From: Myxococcales bacterium
Lineage (GTDB): Bacteria > Myxococcota_C > UBA6777
Direction of reading: 5' to 3'
Assembly: GCA_020632975.1 (NCBI GenBank)
Contig: JACKEL010000012.1
Location: 62,001-126,000 of the forward strand
DNA: 64,000 nucleotides
Shown here piece after piece: positions 26,149-33,382 of this stretch (position 1 is its first letter; the number at the start of each line of letters is the position of its first letter). A program made the position numbers and the translations under genes. The notes under the pieces are model-generated. The model was not told the origin of the DNA. It did not search any database and saw nothing but the letters and a program-made list of their open reading frames with translations.

Positions 26149-27237
26149 ATGATGAAGCGAACCCACCAAGCTGTGGTTTTCTTTGGTTTTCTTGCTCTCT
26201 CTTTTGCATCTATGGGCTGCAACACAGAGTTGAAGCGCGCTCGTGAGTCTGTGAAAAAGAAAGACTTTCAACAAGCCGCTGATCTCTATGAAAACGTTTT
26301 GAAAAATGATCCTGAAAACGAAGAAGCTCTTCGTGAAGTGTCCCAGCTTTACTGCGAGACCATGAAGAACAACTTCAAATGTACGACCAAGATCGAGGAC
26401 TTGTACAAGAAGTTCCCCGCAGATCCCAAGATCAAAGCGTGGTTCAAAGAGGCCAAGTTCGGTCGCGCCAAGAGCTTGTACATGCAGATGCAGTTGAAAG
26501 CTGCTGCCAGCGAGCTAAAAGACTATGTCAAGCTCGTAAAAGACGATGGCACCGCTTATTTCATGTACGGAAACATCAAGTTCCGCTTGAACAAAAATCC
26601 TCCTTTTAACAGCACCCAAATGGATGAGCTGAAAAAAGCGATGGATTTCTTTGCATTGGCCGTCAAAAACTCCAAGCCTACCGACTCGATGGCAATGTTT
26701 GATGAAAAAGTGGAAAGCTTGGTCCAGTGGGAGTCTTATGTCCAAACTGGGATCATCTGCGAAGCATTCATCACAGAAGACTTCAAAAAGTTCATGAAAG
26801 AGCAAGAAGGCAAAAAGCCCGCTGCTGCTCCCGCACCCCGCCGCAGAAAACGTCGTCGTCGCAAAAAAGCGGCGGCTCCCGTGGCTGAAGGCCCCAAGTT
26901 CAAGCCCAACAAAGAGTACTTTGACAAGGCTATCGCGGCCTTTACTGCGGCTTCCAAGATCACCCAGCCCAACAAGCACAAGGTCTGGTTGCCTTACTTC
27001 AAGATCGGTCAATTCCACGCACAGTTCTTGGGCGAACTCGAAAAAGGTGTGGAATGGATGAAAAAAGCGTACGATCTCAACCAGATCAACGCTTCCGTGG
27101 TCGGAAACTTGAAGATGATCTACGACCAACTTGCGGAAAAAGCTGAGAAAGCGGAAGAAAAAGACAAGAAAGCTGAGTATGAGAAACTGTCGCAAGAGTT
27201 TGCGTCGAAGATGGAATCTCTACAAGGCAAGCGTTAA
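26149..27237 (+). CDS. TPR-like lipoprotein with poly-basic linker
   Basis: 362 residues. A lipoprotein signal (MMKRTHQAVVFFGFLALSF ending MGC, Cys about 24) and helical repeats of TPR type (DFQQAADLYENVLKNDPENEEAL near 40-60, and again near 255-320). A striking basic linker APRRRKRRRRKKAAAP lies at about 226-241. The C-terminus is a Lys/Glu coiled coil. AAGGAGG (26133-26139) is 9 nt before ATG 26149. Function unknown; probably a periplasmic scaffold. Its stop overlaps the mtnA stop on the other strand. Confidence 0.85.
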   Translation: MMKRTHQAVVFFGFLALSFASMGCNTELKRARESVKKKDFQQAADLYENVLKNDPENEEALREVSQLYCETMKNNFKCTTKIEDLYKKFPADPKIKAWFKEAKFGRAKSLYMQMQLKAAASELKDYVKLVKDDGTAYFMYGNIKFRLNKNPPFNSTQMDELKKAMDFFALAVKNSKPTDSMAMFDEKVESLVQWESYVQTGIICEAFITEDFKKFMKEQEGKKPAAAPAPRRRKRRRRKKAAAPVAEGPKFKPNKEYFDKAIAAFTAASKITQPNKHKVWLPYFKIGQFHAQFLGELEKGVEWMKKAYDLNQINASVVGNLKMIYDQLAEKAEKAEEKDKKAEYEKLSQEFASKMESLQGKR

Positions 27238-28280
27238 TCGTTCTTCCGAACGAGCGGGGCGAGGGTAAAGGGGTAAGGCGGGGATGCCACTCCATTTTCT
27301 GTAATAATCGCAGTCACATAACGAGCTGGCGTTACATCAAAAGCCGCATGTCTTGCGCGGACGCCCGTGGGAGCGATCACGGTGTTACCCACACGCGTCA
27401 CTTCTTCGGCTGAACGCTCTTCGATGGGGATACCCGAGCCATGTTCGAGGCTAAGGTCGATGCTCGAAGTGGGCGCCGCCACGTAAAAAGGAACGTCATT
27501 GGCATGTGCAGCAAGCGCGACCATGTAGGTCCCGATCTTGTTGGCCACATCGCCATTGGCGGCGGTACGGTCGGTCCCTACGATGCATAGATCGACTTCG
27601 CCTGCCTTGATAAAGTGCCCCGCCATATTGTCCGTAATTAACTCTACATCGATCCCGTCTTGCATCAGTTCCCATGCAGTCAGTCGTGCACCTTGGAGAT
27701 AGGGACGTGTCTCATCAGCAAGTACGCGGATCTTTTTGCCTTGTTCTTTGGCGATGCGCATCACAGCCGTAGCCGTACCGTAACCACCCGTGGCAAGGGC
27801 GCCTGCGTTGCAGTGGGTCAAGATCGTATCCCCGTCGCGGACGAACTGTGCGCCATATTCGCCGATGCGTCGGTTGATCTCGATGTCTTCTTGTAGGATG
27901 CGCTCTGCTTCTTGGACGAGACGTTCTTTGACGCCCGCGACATCGTGCTCTTCGAGCAGTCGTAGGGTGAGGCGTTTCATACGGTCAATCGCCCAAAAGA
28001 GATTCACTGCGGTGGGGCGCGTTTGGGCCATCACTGCGTTGATCTCTTCGAGACCTTTGAGAAAGCCCTCGCGTTCGTTGGGAAGCGTAAGAGCGCCTTG
28101 GGCGATGCCCATCGCAGCTGCGATCCCGATGGCTGGGGCTCCACGAATGACCATCTTGCGGATCGCTTCGGCCACTTGGCGAAAGTCATCATATAGCTCG
28201 TAACGGATCTCTGCGGGCAAGAGGAGCTGGTTGAGCATCTTGACCTTGCCATCTTGCCAAGCAATCGTTTCAAAAGACAT
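27234..28280 (-). CDS. mtnA: Methylthioribose-1-phosphate isomerase
   Basis: Aldose-ketose isomerase of the methionine salvage pathway. 348 residues. Motifs are KMVIRGAPAIGIAAAMG, RPTAVNLFWAIDRM, LTHCNAGALATGGYGTA with catalytic Cys at about 157, GTDRTAANGDVANKIGTY with catalytic Asp at about 237, and PFYVAAPTSSID. ATG 28280 (MSFETIAWQDGKV) is the family start and has GGAAGAG 7 nt upstream; the frame upstream of it is open but not conserved-looking. No other salvage gene is nearby. It could equally act on related sugar phosphates, but the motifs match MtnA rather than the eIF2B-like regulators. Confidence 0.95.
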   Translation of the reverse strand: MSFETIAWQDGKVKMLNQLLLPAEIRYELYDDFRQVAEAIRKMVIRGAPAIGIAAAMGIAQGALTLPNEREGFLKGLEEINAVMAQTRPTAVNLFWAIDRMKRLTLRLLEEHDVAGVKERLVQEAERILQEDIEINRRIGEYGAQFVRDGDTILTHCNAGALATGGYGTATAVMRIAKEQGKKIRVLADETRPYLQGARLTAWELMQDGIDVELITDNMAGHFIKAGEVDLCIVGTDRTAANGDVANKIGTYMVALAAHANDVPFYVAAPTSSIDLSLEHGSGIPIEERSAEEVTRVGNTVIAPTGVRARHAAFDVTPARYVTAIITENGVASPPYPFTLAPLVRKND

Positions 28281-28577
28281 GGTGGACTCTTCCTTTTTCT
28301 TTTCTTCGGAGGGACGGTCATCTTTGGGCCTCGGAACCCAAAAGGTGACTGAGGATATACCGCAAAGTCGCGAGGCTGTAAAGCAAAACGCAACTTCATC
28401 ACTGTAGGAGATGTGGCTTGGTAGAAGAACGGAACGGTCTATGCATAGAGCAAGCTTTCGCTGTCTTTTGAAGAAAAAAGACAAATCCTGACCGACAACG
28501 AATTTGCATTTGGTAAGGGGGAAACTTAAGATCTCGAAGACTTGGGCCTATAAACAACGGCCCGATGGAGTGTTTGG

Positions 28578-29573
28578 ATGGATGGGAAGGAGCTTGTGTT
28601 CGAGGTGGATCGTTCATGGATTTTAGATGGCGCGCTTGGAAGTAGTGTCGCAGCCGTCTCTTTTATGTATGGTTTTGTTCACTTGCCTTGGATGCAGCGC
28701 GTGCTGGCTGCGTTCAGCCTAGGAACAGGTCTAACTTTGTTTGCGCATTACTTTCTGCGCCGCTTGATGCGCCGTGCTGCGCCTAGCAAAGAGGAGATGG
28801 AACACGATCTGGCCGCTCTTGAAGTACAGATCGTCCAAGGACGCTTTTCGACACCCGAAGAAGAGATGGGCTTGTTGGAACAAGCTGGTGCGTTGGCTTT
28901 GGCCCTAGAACACTGGCCAAAAGCGGCCGCGCACTACCAAAGACTTGTCGCTTCTATGGAAAACTGGTGTGCTCAACAACCTCCCGCTGTTCAAGAAGAA
29001 TTTCGTTCCAAGCGTCTGCATTTTCAGTTGGCGATCTCTTTTGCGCTGACGCAGGGAGGCAAGACCGCCGAAGGGCTTGAAGCGCTGACTTTGCTTCGCG
29101 AAGAAAGTCGCGACAGCAAAGAACCCAGCCTGCGTTTGTTGGTGGAACTGTTTTATGTGCGAGCGTTGCTTGCAGAGTCCCCCGAAGATGCGGAGTCTTT
29201 GTTGGGAGATATCTTGGAAGACGCGAGGACTTGGGGAAAAGAGATCGAAGGTCTTCGTATGGTGGCGTCTGAATGGAATGAGCTTGGACAACCACAGCGT
29301 GCACTCGAACTGCTGCAAGAGGCCGAAAGTTTACTTGGCGAAGATGCCGAGTATGCCACGCGTACAGAACTTTATTGTGAGATGTTGCTCGCCTACAGCG
29401 AGGCGGGGAGCCTGAAAGAAGCTGCTCGACTTTATGTGCGCTTGACGCAGTCCTATTTGCACACTAACCTGCCTCACCCTGCTGTCCTTGAACAGCTCCA
29501 CAAAACGCTCCAACAGCGCTTTGACCGCGCTGCGTTGAGCAATGCCCTACAAGACGCACAACGCTCACGCTGA
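28578..29573 (+). CDS. Membrane protein with helical (TPR-like) repeats, unknown function
   Basis: 331 residues. Two weak membrane segments (about 16-35 and 40-60), then an all-helical region of degenerate TPR-type repeats (about 75-310), for example EHWPKAAAHYQRLV and GQPQRALELLQEAESLL. No enzyme motif is visible. It is the first gene of a likely four-gene plus-strand operon with the ABC ATPase (10 nt gap), the RdgC-like gene and its partner. It is divergent from mtnA across a gap of about 300 nt that must contain both promoters; I see no other feature there. Confidence 0.75.
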   Translation: MDGKELVFEVDRSWILDGALGSSVAAVSFMYGFVHLPWMQRVLAAFSLGTGLTLFAHYFLRRLMRRAAPSKEEMEHDLAALEVQIVQGRFSTPEEEMGLLEQAGALALALEHWPKAAAHYQRLVASMENWCAQQPPAVQEEFRSKRLHFQLAISFALTQGGKTAEGLEALTLLREESRDSKEPSLRLLVELFYVRALLAESPEDAESLLGDILEDARTWGKEIEGLRMVASEWNELGQPQRALELLQEAESLLGEDAEYATRTELYCEMLLAYSEAGSLKEAARLYVRLTQSYLHTNLPHPAVLEQLHKTLQQRFDRAALSNALQDAQRSR

Positions 29574-29583
29574 AAGTTTTCTC

Positions 29584-30303
29584 ATGCCCACCCTCTCGAT
29601 GCACAAGCTCATCAAAGAATACCCACAAAAGCGTATCTTGCGCGGTGTAGATGGTACCCTCGAAGCTGGAACCTATGTGATGCTCGGCCCCAATGGGGCT
29701 GGGAAGTCCACTTTGTTGGGGGTCTTGTCGACACAACTCACCCCCACAGACGGTCACTTTGTGCTTGATGGTCTTGACTCTCGCCAACAGCTTGCGCAGA
29801 TCCGCTCGAAAATCGGCATGGTTGGACATCGAAGCTTTCTCTACACCTCGATGACACTCACCGAAAACCTCCGATTCTACGCAGAACTTTTCCAAATCGA
29901 ACACGCAGAAGAAAAGATCCGCTCCTTGGGACAGCGTTTTTCGATGGAAGAGGCGATGGACCTCTCTGTCCGTGCTTTCTCGCGGGGGATGCTGCAACGG
30001 GCCGCTTTTATGCGGGCGCTTCTTTGTGATCCCCCCTGTCTCTTGTTGGATGAGCCCTTTACTGGCCTCGATCCACGCGGCGTCGAGATCGTGATGGGAC
30101 TGCTCTCCCAATGGCAATCAGAAGGGCGCTTGATCCTCCTGACCACACACGATCTGCGGCTCGCTGCGCGATGCGCAACACATCTGCTCTTGTTGGTGCG
30201 TGGACGCCTTCAAGCTGCGCTCGAAGGGCCTTTCTCCCTCGAACAACTCGAAGAACTCTACCACCAAAGCTTTCCTGCGCTCTCTTCACCAAGTCTTGTT
30301 TGA
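29584..30303 (+). CDS. ABC transporter ATP-binding protein (CcmA-like)
   Basis: 239 residues. Walker A GPNGAGKST, a Q-loop replaced by GMVGHRSFLYTSMTLTENL (the H replaces the usual Q, as often seen in CcmA-type subunits), signature-like AFSRGMLQRAAFMRALL, Walker B LLLDEPFTGLD and switch TTHDL. ENLRFYAELF and the GxSRGMxQR signature resemble the heme exporter ATPase CcmA. No permease or ccmB follows, so its membrane partner is elsewhere or it has another role. The start was set at ATG 29584 (MPTLSMHKL); the frame also opens at 29542 inside the previous gene. Confidence 0.88.
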   Translation: MPTLSMHKLIKEYPQKRILRGVDGTLEAGTYVMLGPNGAGKSTLLGVLSTQLTPTDGHFVLDGLDSRQQLAQIRSKIGMVGHRSFLYTSMTLTENLRFYAELFQIEHAEEKIRSLGQRFSMEEAMDLSVRAFSRGMLQRAAFMRALLCDPPCLLLDEPFTGLDPRGVEIVMGLLSQWQSEGRLILLTTHDLRLAARCATHLLLLVRGRLQAALEGPFSLEQLEELYHQSFPALSSPSLV

Positions 30304-30348
30304 TCGTTGTCTTCGACCTGAACTCGACCCAACCAATGAGGCCAAACG

Positions 30349-30975
30349 ATGGGTGTTTTTTCTGGGAATATCTCTTATCGCCGTTATTTTGTCGAAGGTG
30401 AGTTGCCACCTCAGATGCGCGAAACATTCCTTGACCGCGTACAGATGCACACTGTACCTGCCTTGGATATCGAAAGTGAAGAAGAACAGGCCCATGGTTG
30501 GGCCACCATGCAAAGTGTCCTTGATACCGAGTTCACGATGGAAAAATTGTTCTTCAACGAATATGTGCTCTTTTCCTTTCGTGTGGACGCATGGAAACTC
30601 CCCAATAGCCTCGTGAAAGCCTACGCTATCGAAGAAGAACGCAACCTTCTCGCAGACGAAGGCCGCGAAGCACTCTCGCGTAAAGAGCGTTCGACACTTC
30701 GAGAAGAAGTCCGCCTACGCCTAAAACGCCAACTTCTCCCTACCATCGCTACCTACGATATCTGTTGGCACCCTGACCAAGGCATCCTTCGCTTTTGGAA
30801 TCACTCCAACCGTATCAATGAGATGTTTATTGAGCTCTTTGAAAAGACCTTTGGCCTGAATCTTGTGCTTCAGTCACCCTTTACACTGGCGCAGCACACA
30901 GGACTTGAGGAGGAGGCGCTCCAAAAGATGCTCGCGCTCGAACCCCTACTTTTCTCGCACAACGTACACGAATAG
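30349..30975 (+). CDS. RdgC-like recombination-associated protein
   Basis: 208 residues. The N-terminus MGVFSGNISYRRYFVEGELP, FSFRVDAWKLPNSLVKAYAIEE in the middle, RLRLKRQLLPTIATYDICWHP and LRFWNHSNRINEMFIELFEKTFGL at the end match the layout of the short RdgC-like proteins of Myxococcota; E. coli RdgC is longer (about 300 residues), a DNA-binding ring protein that modulates RecA. The assignment is from recalled family patterns, so moderate. It is followed 11 nt later by a second gene that looks like a dedicated partner. Confidence 0.6.
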   Translation: MGVFSGNISYRRYFVEGELPPQMRETFLDRVQMHTVPALDIESEEEQAHGWATMQSVLDTEFTMEKLFFNEYVLFSFRVDAWKLPNSLVKAYAIEEERNLLADEGREALSRKERSTLREEVRLRLKRQLLPTIATYDICWHPDQGILRFWNHSNRINEMFIELFEKTFGLNLVLQSPFTLAQHTGLEEEALQKMLALEPLLFSHNVHE

Positions 30976-30986
30976 GAGCAGACACC

Positions 30987-31517
30987 ATGGATCGCCTCCT
31001 TGCTATCGAACAAACCCGTTTCTTGGGCCGCGAGTTCTTGCTTTGGCTGTGGTTTTCTTCCGAAGAACAAAACAGCACCCTCACGCTCAATGATGGAACA
31101 GAGATCGAACTGTTTCTCGACGATCGTATCGTCATGGAACCCGTTCACGGCGAAGGCAACCGCCACCAACTCAGTGGACAAGATCCCGCCACTTCGCCCG
31201 AAGCTGCTGTCGCACTTCGTATGAACAAGATCCCGACCGAAGTGAAGATGAAGATCGTTCGACAAGCCCAAGCATGGGCCTTTTCGCTGCGTGGCGATGA
31301 TCTTCAGATCCGTTCTCTGAAGATCCCTGACGTTCTCTCTGATGGTGGAGACGAAAAAGTCGCAGAGCGCATCTTCCTGATGGAAGAAGTCGAAACCATG
31401 CTCGGCGCACTGTGGCGCTCCTTTCTCCTCGAAAGAACCGGGGAGGATTGGAGCCAGCGACTCCGAGAGATCCAAGCTTGGATCGACGAAAAGTTCCACG
31501 CAACACCCATCTCCTAA
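30987..31517 (+). CDS. Conserved-looking partner of the RdgC-like protein, unknown function
   Basis: 176 residues, soluble, no signal peptide or recognised motif. It starts MDRLLAIEQTRFLGREFLLW and has a beta-rich first half (TLTLNDGTEIELFLDDRI) and helical second half (LLERTGEDWSQRLREIQAWI). ATG 30987 follows AGGAG (30975-30979). The tight spacing to the RdgC-like gene suggests the two act together. Nothing else is evident. It is the last gene of the 28578 operon. Confidence 0.7.
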   Translation: MDRLLAIEQTRFLGREFLLWLWFSSEEQNSTLTLNDGTEIELFLDDRIVMEPVHGEGNRHQLSGQDPATSPEAAVALRMNKIPTEVKMKIVRQAQAWAFSLRGDDLQIRSLKIPDVLSDGGDEKVAERIFLMEEVETMLGALWRSFLLERTGEDWSQRLREIQAWIDEKFHATPIS

Positions 31518-32103
31518 TCTCCTCCCGTTTCTCCCCCATACCTTTCTTACAAGATACCCCTCTTTTCTTCCCAAACCCTTTCTTTCGGTCTGATCAGCTT
31601 CGGGCTTTTTGAGAAAGACGGCGTACTTTTTCTCTCGATTTCTGTTTGAATGTTGATTTTTCAAAAGAAATAGTCTTTTCGTGAGGATATCACGCCTCTC
31701 TTCGACGAACTTCTTGTACATTTTTTTTACAAGAGTTTACTCGATGTAACGTAAAGTAAACACCGTGATTACTTTTACGTTACATCGAGTAAACTCTTTG
31801 ATAAAGAAAGAGAAAACACTCGACAGGGAATTTACATTCTTAGGAGGCTGTAAGAATAGTTCTTTGGTTGTGGAAAAGAAGAAGAGGTACAGATCTCTCT
31901 TGAAGATACGTCTTCGTGGAGGAAAAAAGGAAGGAAAAAAGTCTGATAGCACTTTTTTTTTTATCGCTGATCGCCCTCGACTCTTTCTCAAAAAGAGGTT
32001 CAGACTTCTCCTTACGAGTGTCAGTCTACTCTCGAAAAGTGAAACAGAGACCTTTTTGATGTGAAGATGCCGTCGCAAATTTGATATTCCCTAGGTTTAT
32101 CGC
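31518..32103. other. AT-rich intergenic region without a supported gene
   Basis: About 720 nt separate the RdgC-partner gene from the response regulator; this is the part upstream of the regulator's promoter. It is much richer in A and T than its neighbours and has poly-A and poly-T runs. Besides the large inverted repeat (listed separately) it has two small hairpins with GGA in the loop, at 31680-31694 (stem CGTGA/TCACG) and about 31838-31857 (stem TTCTTA/TAAGAA). The 99-codon frame from GTG 31765 is Lys/Phe/Ser-rich and looks like chance. Confidence 0.6.
31731..31798. repeat. 25-bp perfect inverted repeat
   Basis: Left arm 31731-31755 and right arm 31774-31798 are exact reverse complements over 25 bp, separated by 18 nt. 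Within the spacer GTAA (31756-31759) pairs with TTAC (31769-31772) beyond a one-base bulge, extending the stem to 29 bp. Each arm contains CGATGTAACGTAAA. A poly-T run (31722-31729) lies just left. This may be a large cruciform or hairpin, a dimeric regulator site, or a leftover from a mobile element; no flanking ORF decides. Confidence 0.9.
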
Positions 32104-32130
32104 TTGACATGGCATGAAACGTGTTATAAA
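32104..32130 (+). promoter_or_regulatory. Sigma-70-type promoter for the response regulator
   Basis: TTGACA (32104-32109) and TATAAA (32125-32130) with a 15-nt spacer, slightly shorter than the ideal. Transcription would start near 32137, giving a leader of about 100 nt before the ATG at 32239. Confidence 0.6.
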
Positions 32131-32238
32131 AGTTTTTTTGAGGCTTTCAAGTGTGTAAGCATACTTCTGATCTGATATAAGAAGAAGAGTCTCTTTATAG
32201 ATTCGTATCCTCTTGTTGGCATAAGAAAGGAGAACAAC

Positions 32239-32931
32239 ATGGCGGATAAAGCAGCAAAGAAGAAGTTTCGCGTCGTTCTTGTGGACGACCATACCTTGGT
32301 TCGCGAAGCACTGGCGAGCGTTTTGGATAACGAGAAAGATATCCAAGTTGTCGCGTTGGGTGGTTCGGGTGCAGAAGCGCAAGCATTGGTGGAAAAACAC
32401 AAGCCAGACGTGTTGGTCATGGATATCGAACTTCCCGATCAAAACGGTTTGGTGGTGGGTCGCGATCTTCTTCTCGAAAATCCCAAGCTGAATGTGATCT
32501 TTTTGACCATGCATCACCACGAAGAGTATGCGCTCCGCGGTTTGCGTGCAGGTGCGCAGGGTTACTTGCTCAAGAACTCTTCTTCCCAAGAGTTGGTGGA
32601 TTCGGTTCGCTCGGTTGCTTCGGGCGGTACCTACATCACGCGTGAGATCAGTGACCGTATCGCACGTCACGTCGCGCGTAACGGTGGTCAGCACGCTTTC
32701 ACGCAGCTTTCTGAGCGTGAGTTCCAAGTCCTTCGCGGTTTGGCCATGGGCAAAAGCTGCAAAGAATTGGCAGAAGAGTTCGCTCTTTCGGTCAAGACCA
32801 TCTACACCTACCGCACGCGTTTGCTTGAGAAGTTGGATCTGAAAAATGACATCGATCTGCTTCGCTACGTCTTGCGTCACAACTTGCTTGCTGGCGAAGA
32901 TGAGCCCATGCCCTTGACTTCTGCTGAATAA
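32239..32931 (+). CDS. NarL/FixJ-family response regulator
   Basis: 230 residues. The receiver domain (about 10-130) has VVLVDDHTLVREAL, phospho-acceptor D62 in LVMDIELPD, a switch Thr in FLTMHHH and K in YLLKNSS. The LuxR-type HTH (about 153-217) has LSEREFQVLRGLAMGKSCKELAEEF and VKTIYTYRTRLLEKL. This is the GacA/UvrY/NarL class, controlled by a sensor kinase not present here. AAAGGAG lies about 8 nt before the ATG. It has its own promoter and terminator, and the next transcript downstream is the GGA-rich RNA at 33150, a class of target that GacA/UvrY regulators control in gammaproteobacteria. Confidence 0.95.
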   Translation: MADKAAKKKFRVVLVDDHTLVREALASVLDNEKDIQVVALGGSGAEAQALVEKHKPDVLVMDIELPDQNGLVVGRDLLLENPKLNVIFLTMHHHEEYALRGLRAGAQGYLLKNSSSQELVDSVRSVASGGTYITREISDRIARHVARNGGQHAFTQLSEREFQVLRGLAMGKSCKELAEEFALSVKTIYTYRTRLLEKLDLKNDIDLLRYVLRHNLLAGEDEPMPLTSAE

Positions 32932-32957
32932 TCAAGCAGGGCATCTTGTCACGCTGA

Positions 32958-32990
32958 AGAGGCGGCCTTTTTTGGAGGGTCGCCTTTTTT
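32958..32990 (+). terminator. Rho-independent terminator of the response regulator gene
   Basis: AGGCG (32960-32964) pairs with CGCCT (32981-32985), with further inner pairs GCC/GGT, and a run of six T follows to 32990. It lies 27 nt after the stop codon. Confidence 0.75.
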
Positions 32991-33115
32991 GTTTTGGGGG
33001 TGGATACCCAGCGTTTCATCAATGTGTAGTTTGGTTGTCGAGAGGGGGGAAGTGAAACATCGCGAGATGGACGTGTTCTGGAAATGTCTTTCTATATCAA
33101 GTTTTTTGTATTTTC

Positions 33116-33145
33116 TTGGAAAGTTGGCATACTTCGTGATATAAG
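33116..33145 (+). promoter_or_regulatory. Promoter of the GGA-rich small RNA
   Basis: TTGGAA (33116-33121), an 18-nt spacer, and TATAAG (33140-33145). The predicted start is near 33151-33153, immediately before the first GGA hairpin. No TGTAAG...CTTACA GacA-type upstream site was seen within the preceding 100 nt. Confidence 0.6.
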
Positions 33146-33149
33146 TGCG

Positions 33150-33314
33150 AGCAACCTCACGGAATGAGCAACGTGCAAGGAAGCACGAACGACATAGATA
33201 GGATATCGCCGTGGCAAGCCCAGGAAGGGCGACAAAACGGCAAGGAACTGAAGAATTAGACCACGGATGGTCAAACAAAAAGGTCATCTCTCAGCTTAGA
33301 GAGATGGCCTTTTT
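33150..33314 (+). ncRNA. CsrB/RsmZ-like CsrA-binding small RNA (candidate)
   Basis: A stretch of about 165 nt between a promoter and a strong terminator, with six GGA motifs. Five lie in hairpin loops: CTCA/TGAG around CGGAA (33156-33168); CGTGC/GCACG around AAGGAA (33172-33187); GATA/TATC around GGA (33197-33207); GCCC/GGGC around AGGAA (33218-33230); GACCA/TGGTC around CGGA (33259-33272). A sixth GGA (33244-33246) is in a weakly paired stretch. Repeated GGA loops are the hallmark of RNAs that titrate CsrA/RsmA. The 3' end is a hairpin of about 12 bp (33281-33310) with loop AGCTTA and a T-run. The match is by structure, not by similarity to any named RNA family; no csrA is in this window. 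Confidence 0.78.
33281..33314 (+). terminator. Terminator of the GGA-rich small RNA
   Basis: CATCTCTC (33285-33292) pairs with GAGAGATG (33299-33306) around AGCTTA, extended by T-G, GG/CC and A/T pairs, with T's at 33310-33314 matched by the A-run at 33277-33281. It may work in both directions, serving the convergent gene at 33383 as well. Confidence 0.88.
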
Positions 33315-33382
33315 GCGTTGTTGGGGGTCTTGTCTGGGGATTTGTCAAAGGCGATGTCGAAAGAAGCGTGGGGGCAGGCGGA

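Noticed and set aside
31680..31857. Second GGA-hairpin RNA left of the regulator
   Set aside because: Only two GGA loops (31680-31694 and about 31838-31857), no promoter or terminator framing them, and the large inverted repeat lies between.
31765..32064. 99-codon frame starting in the large inverted repeat
   Set aside because: Lys/Phe/Ser composition follows the AT-rich DNA, its start lies in the hairpin loop, and no ribosome site or motif is seen.
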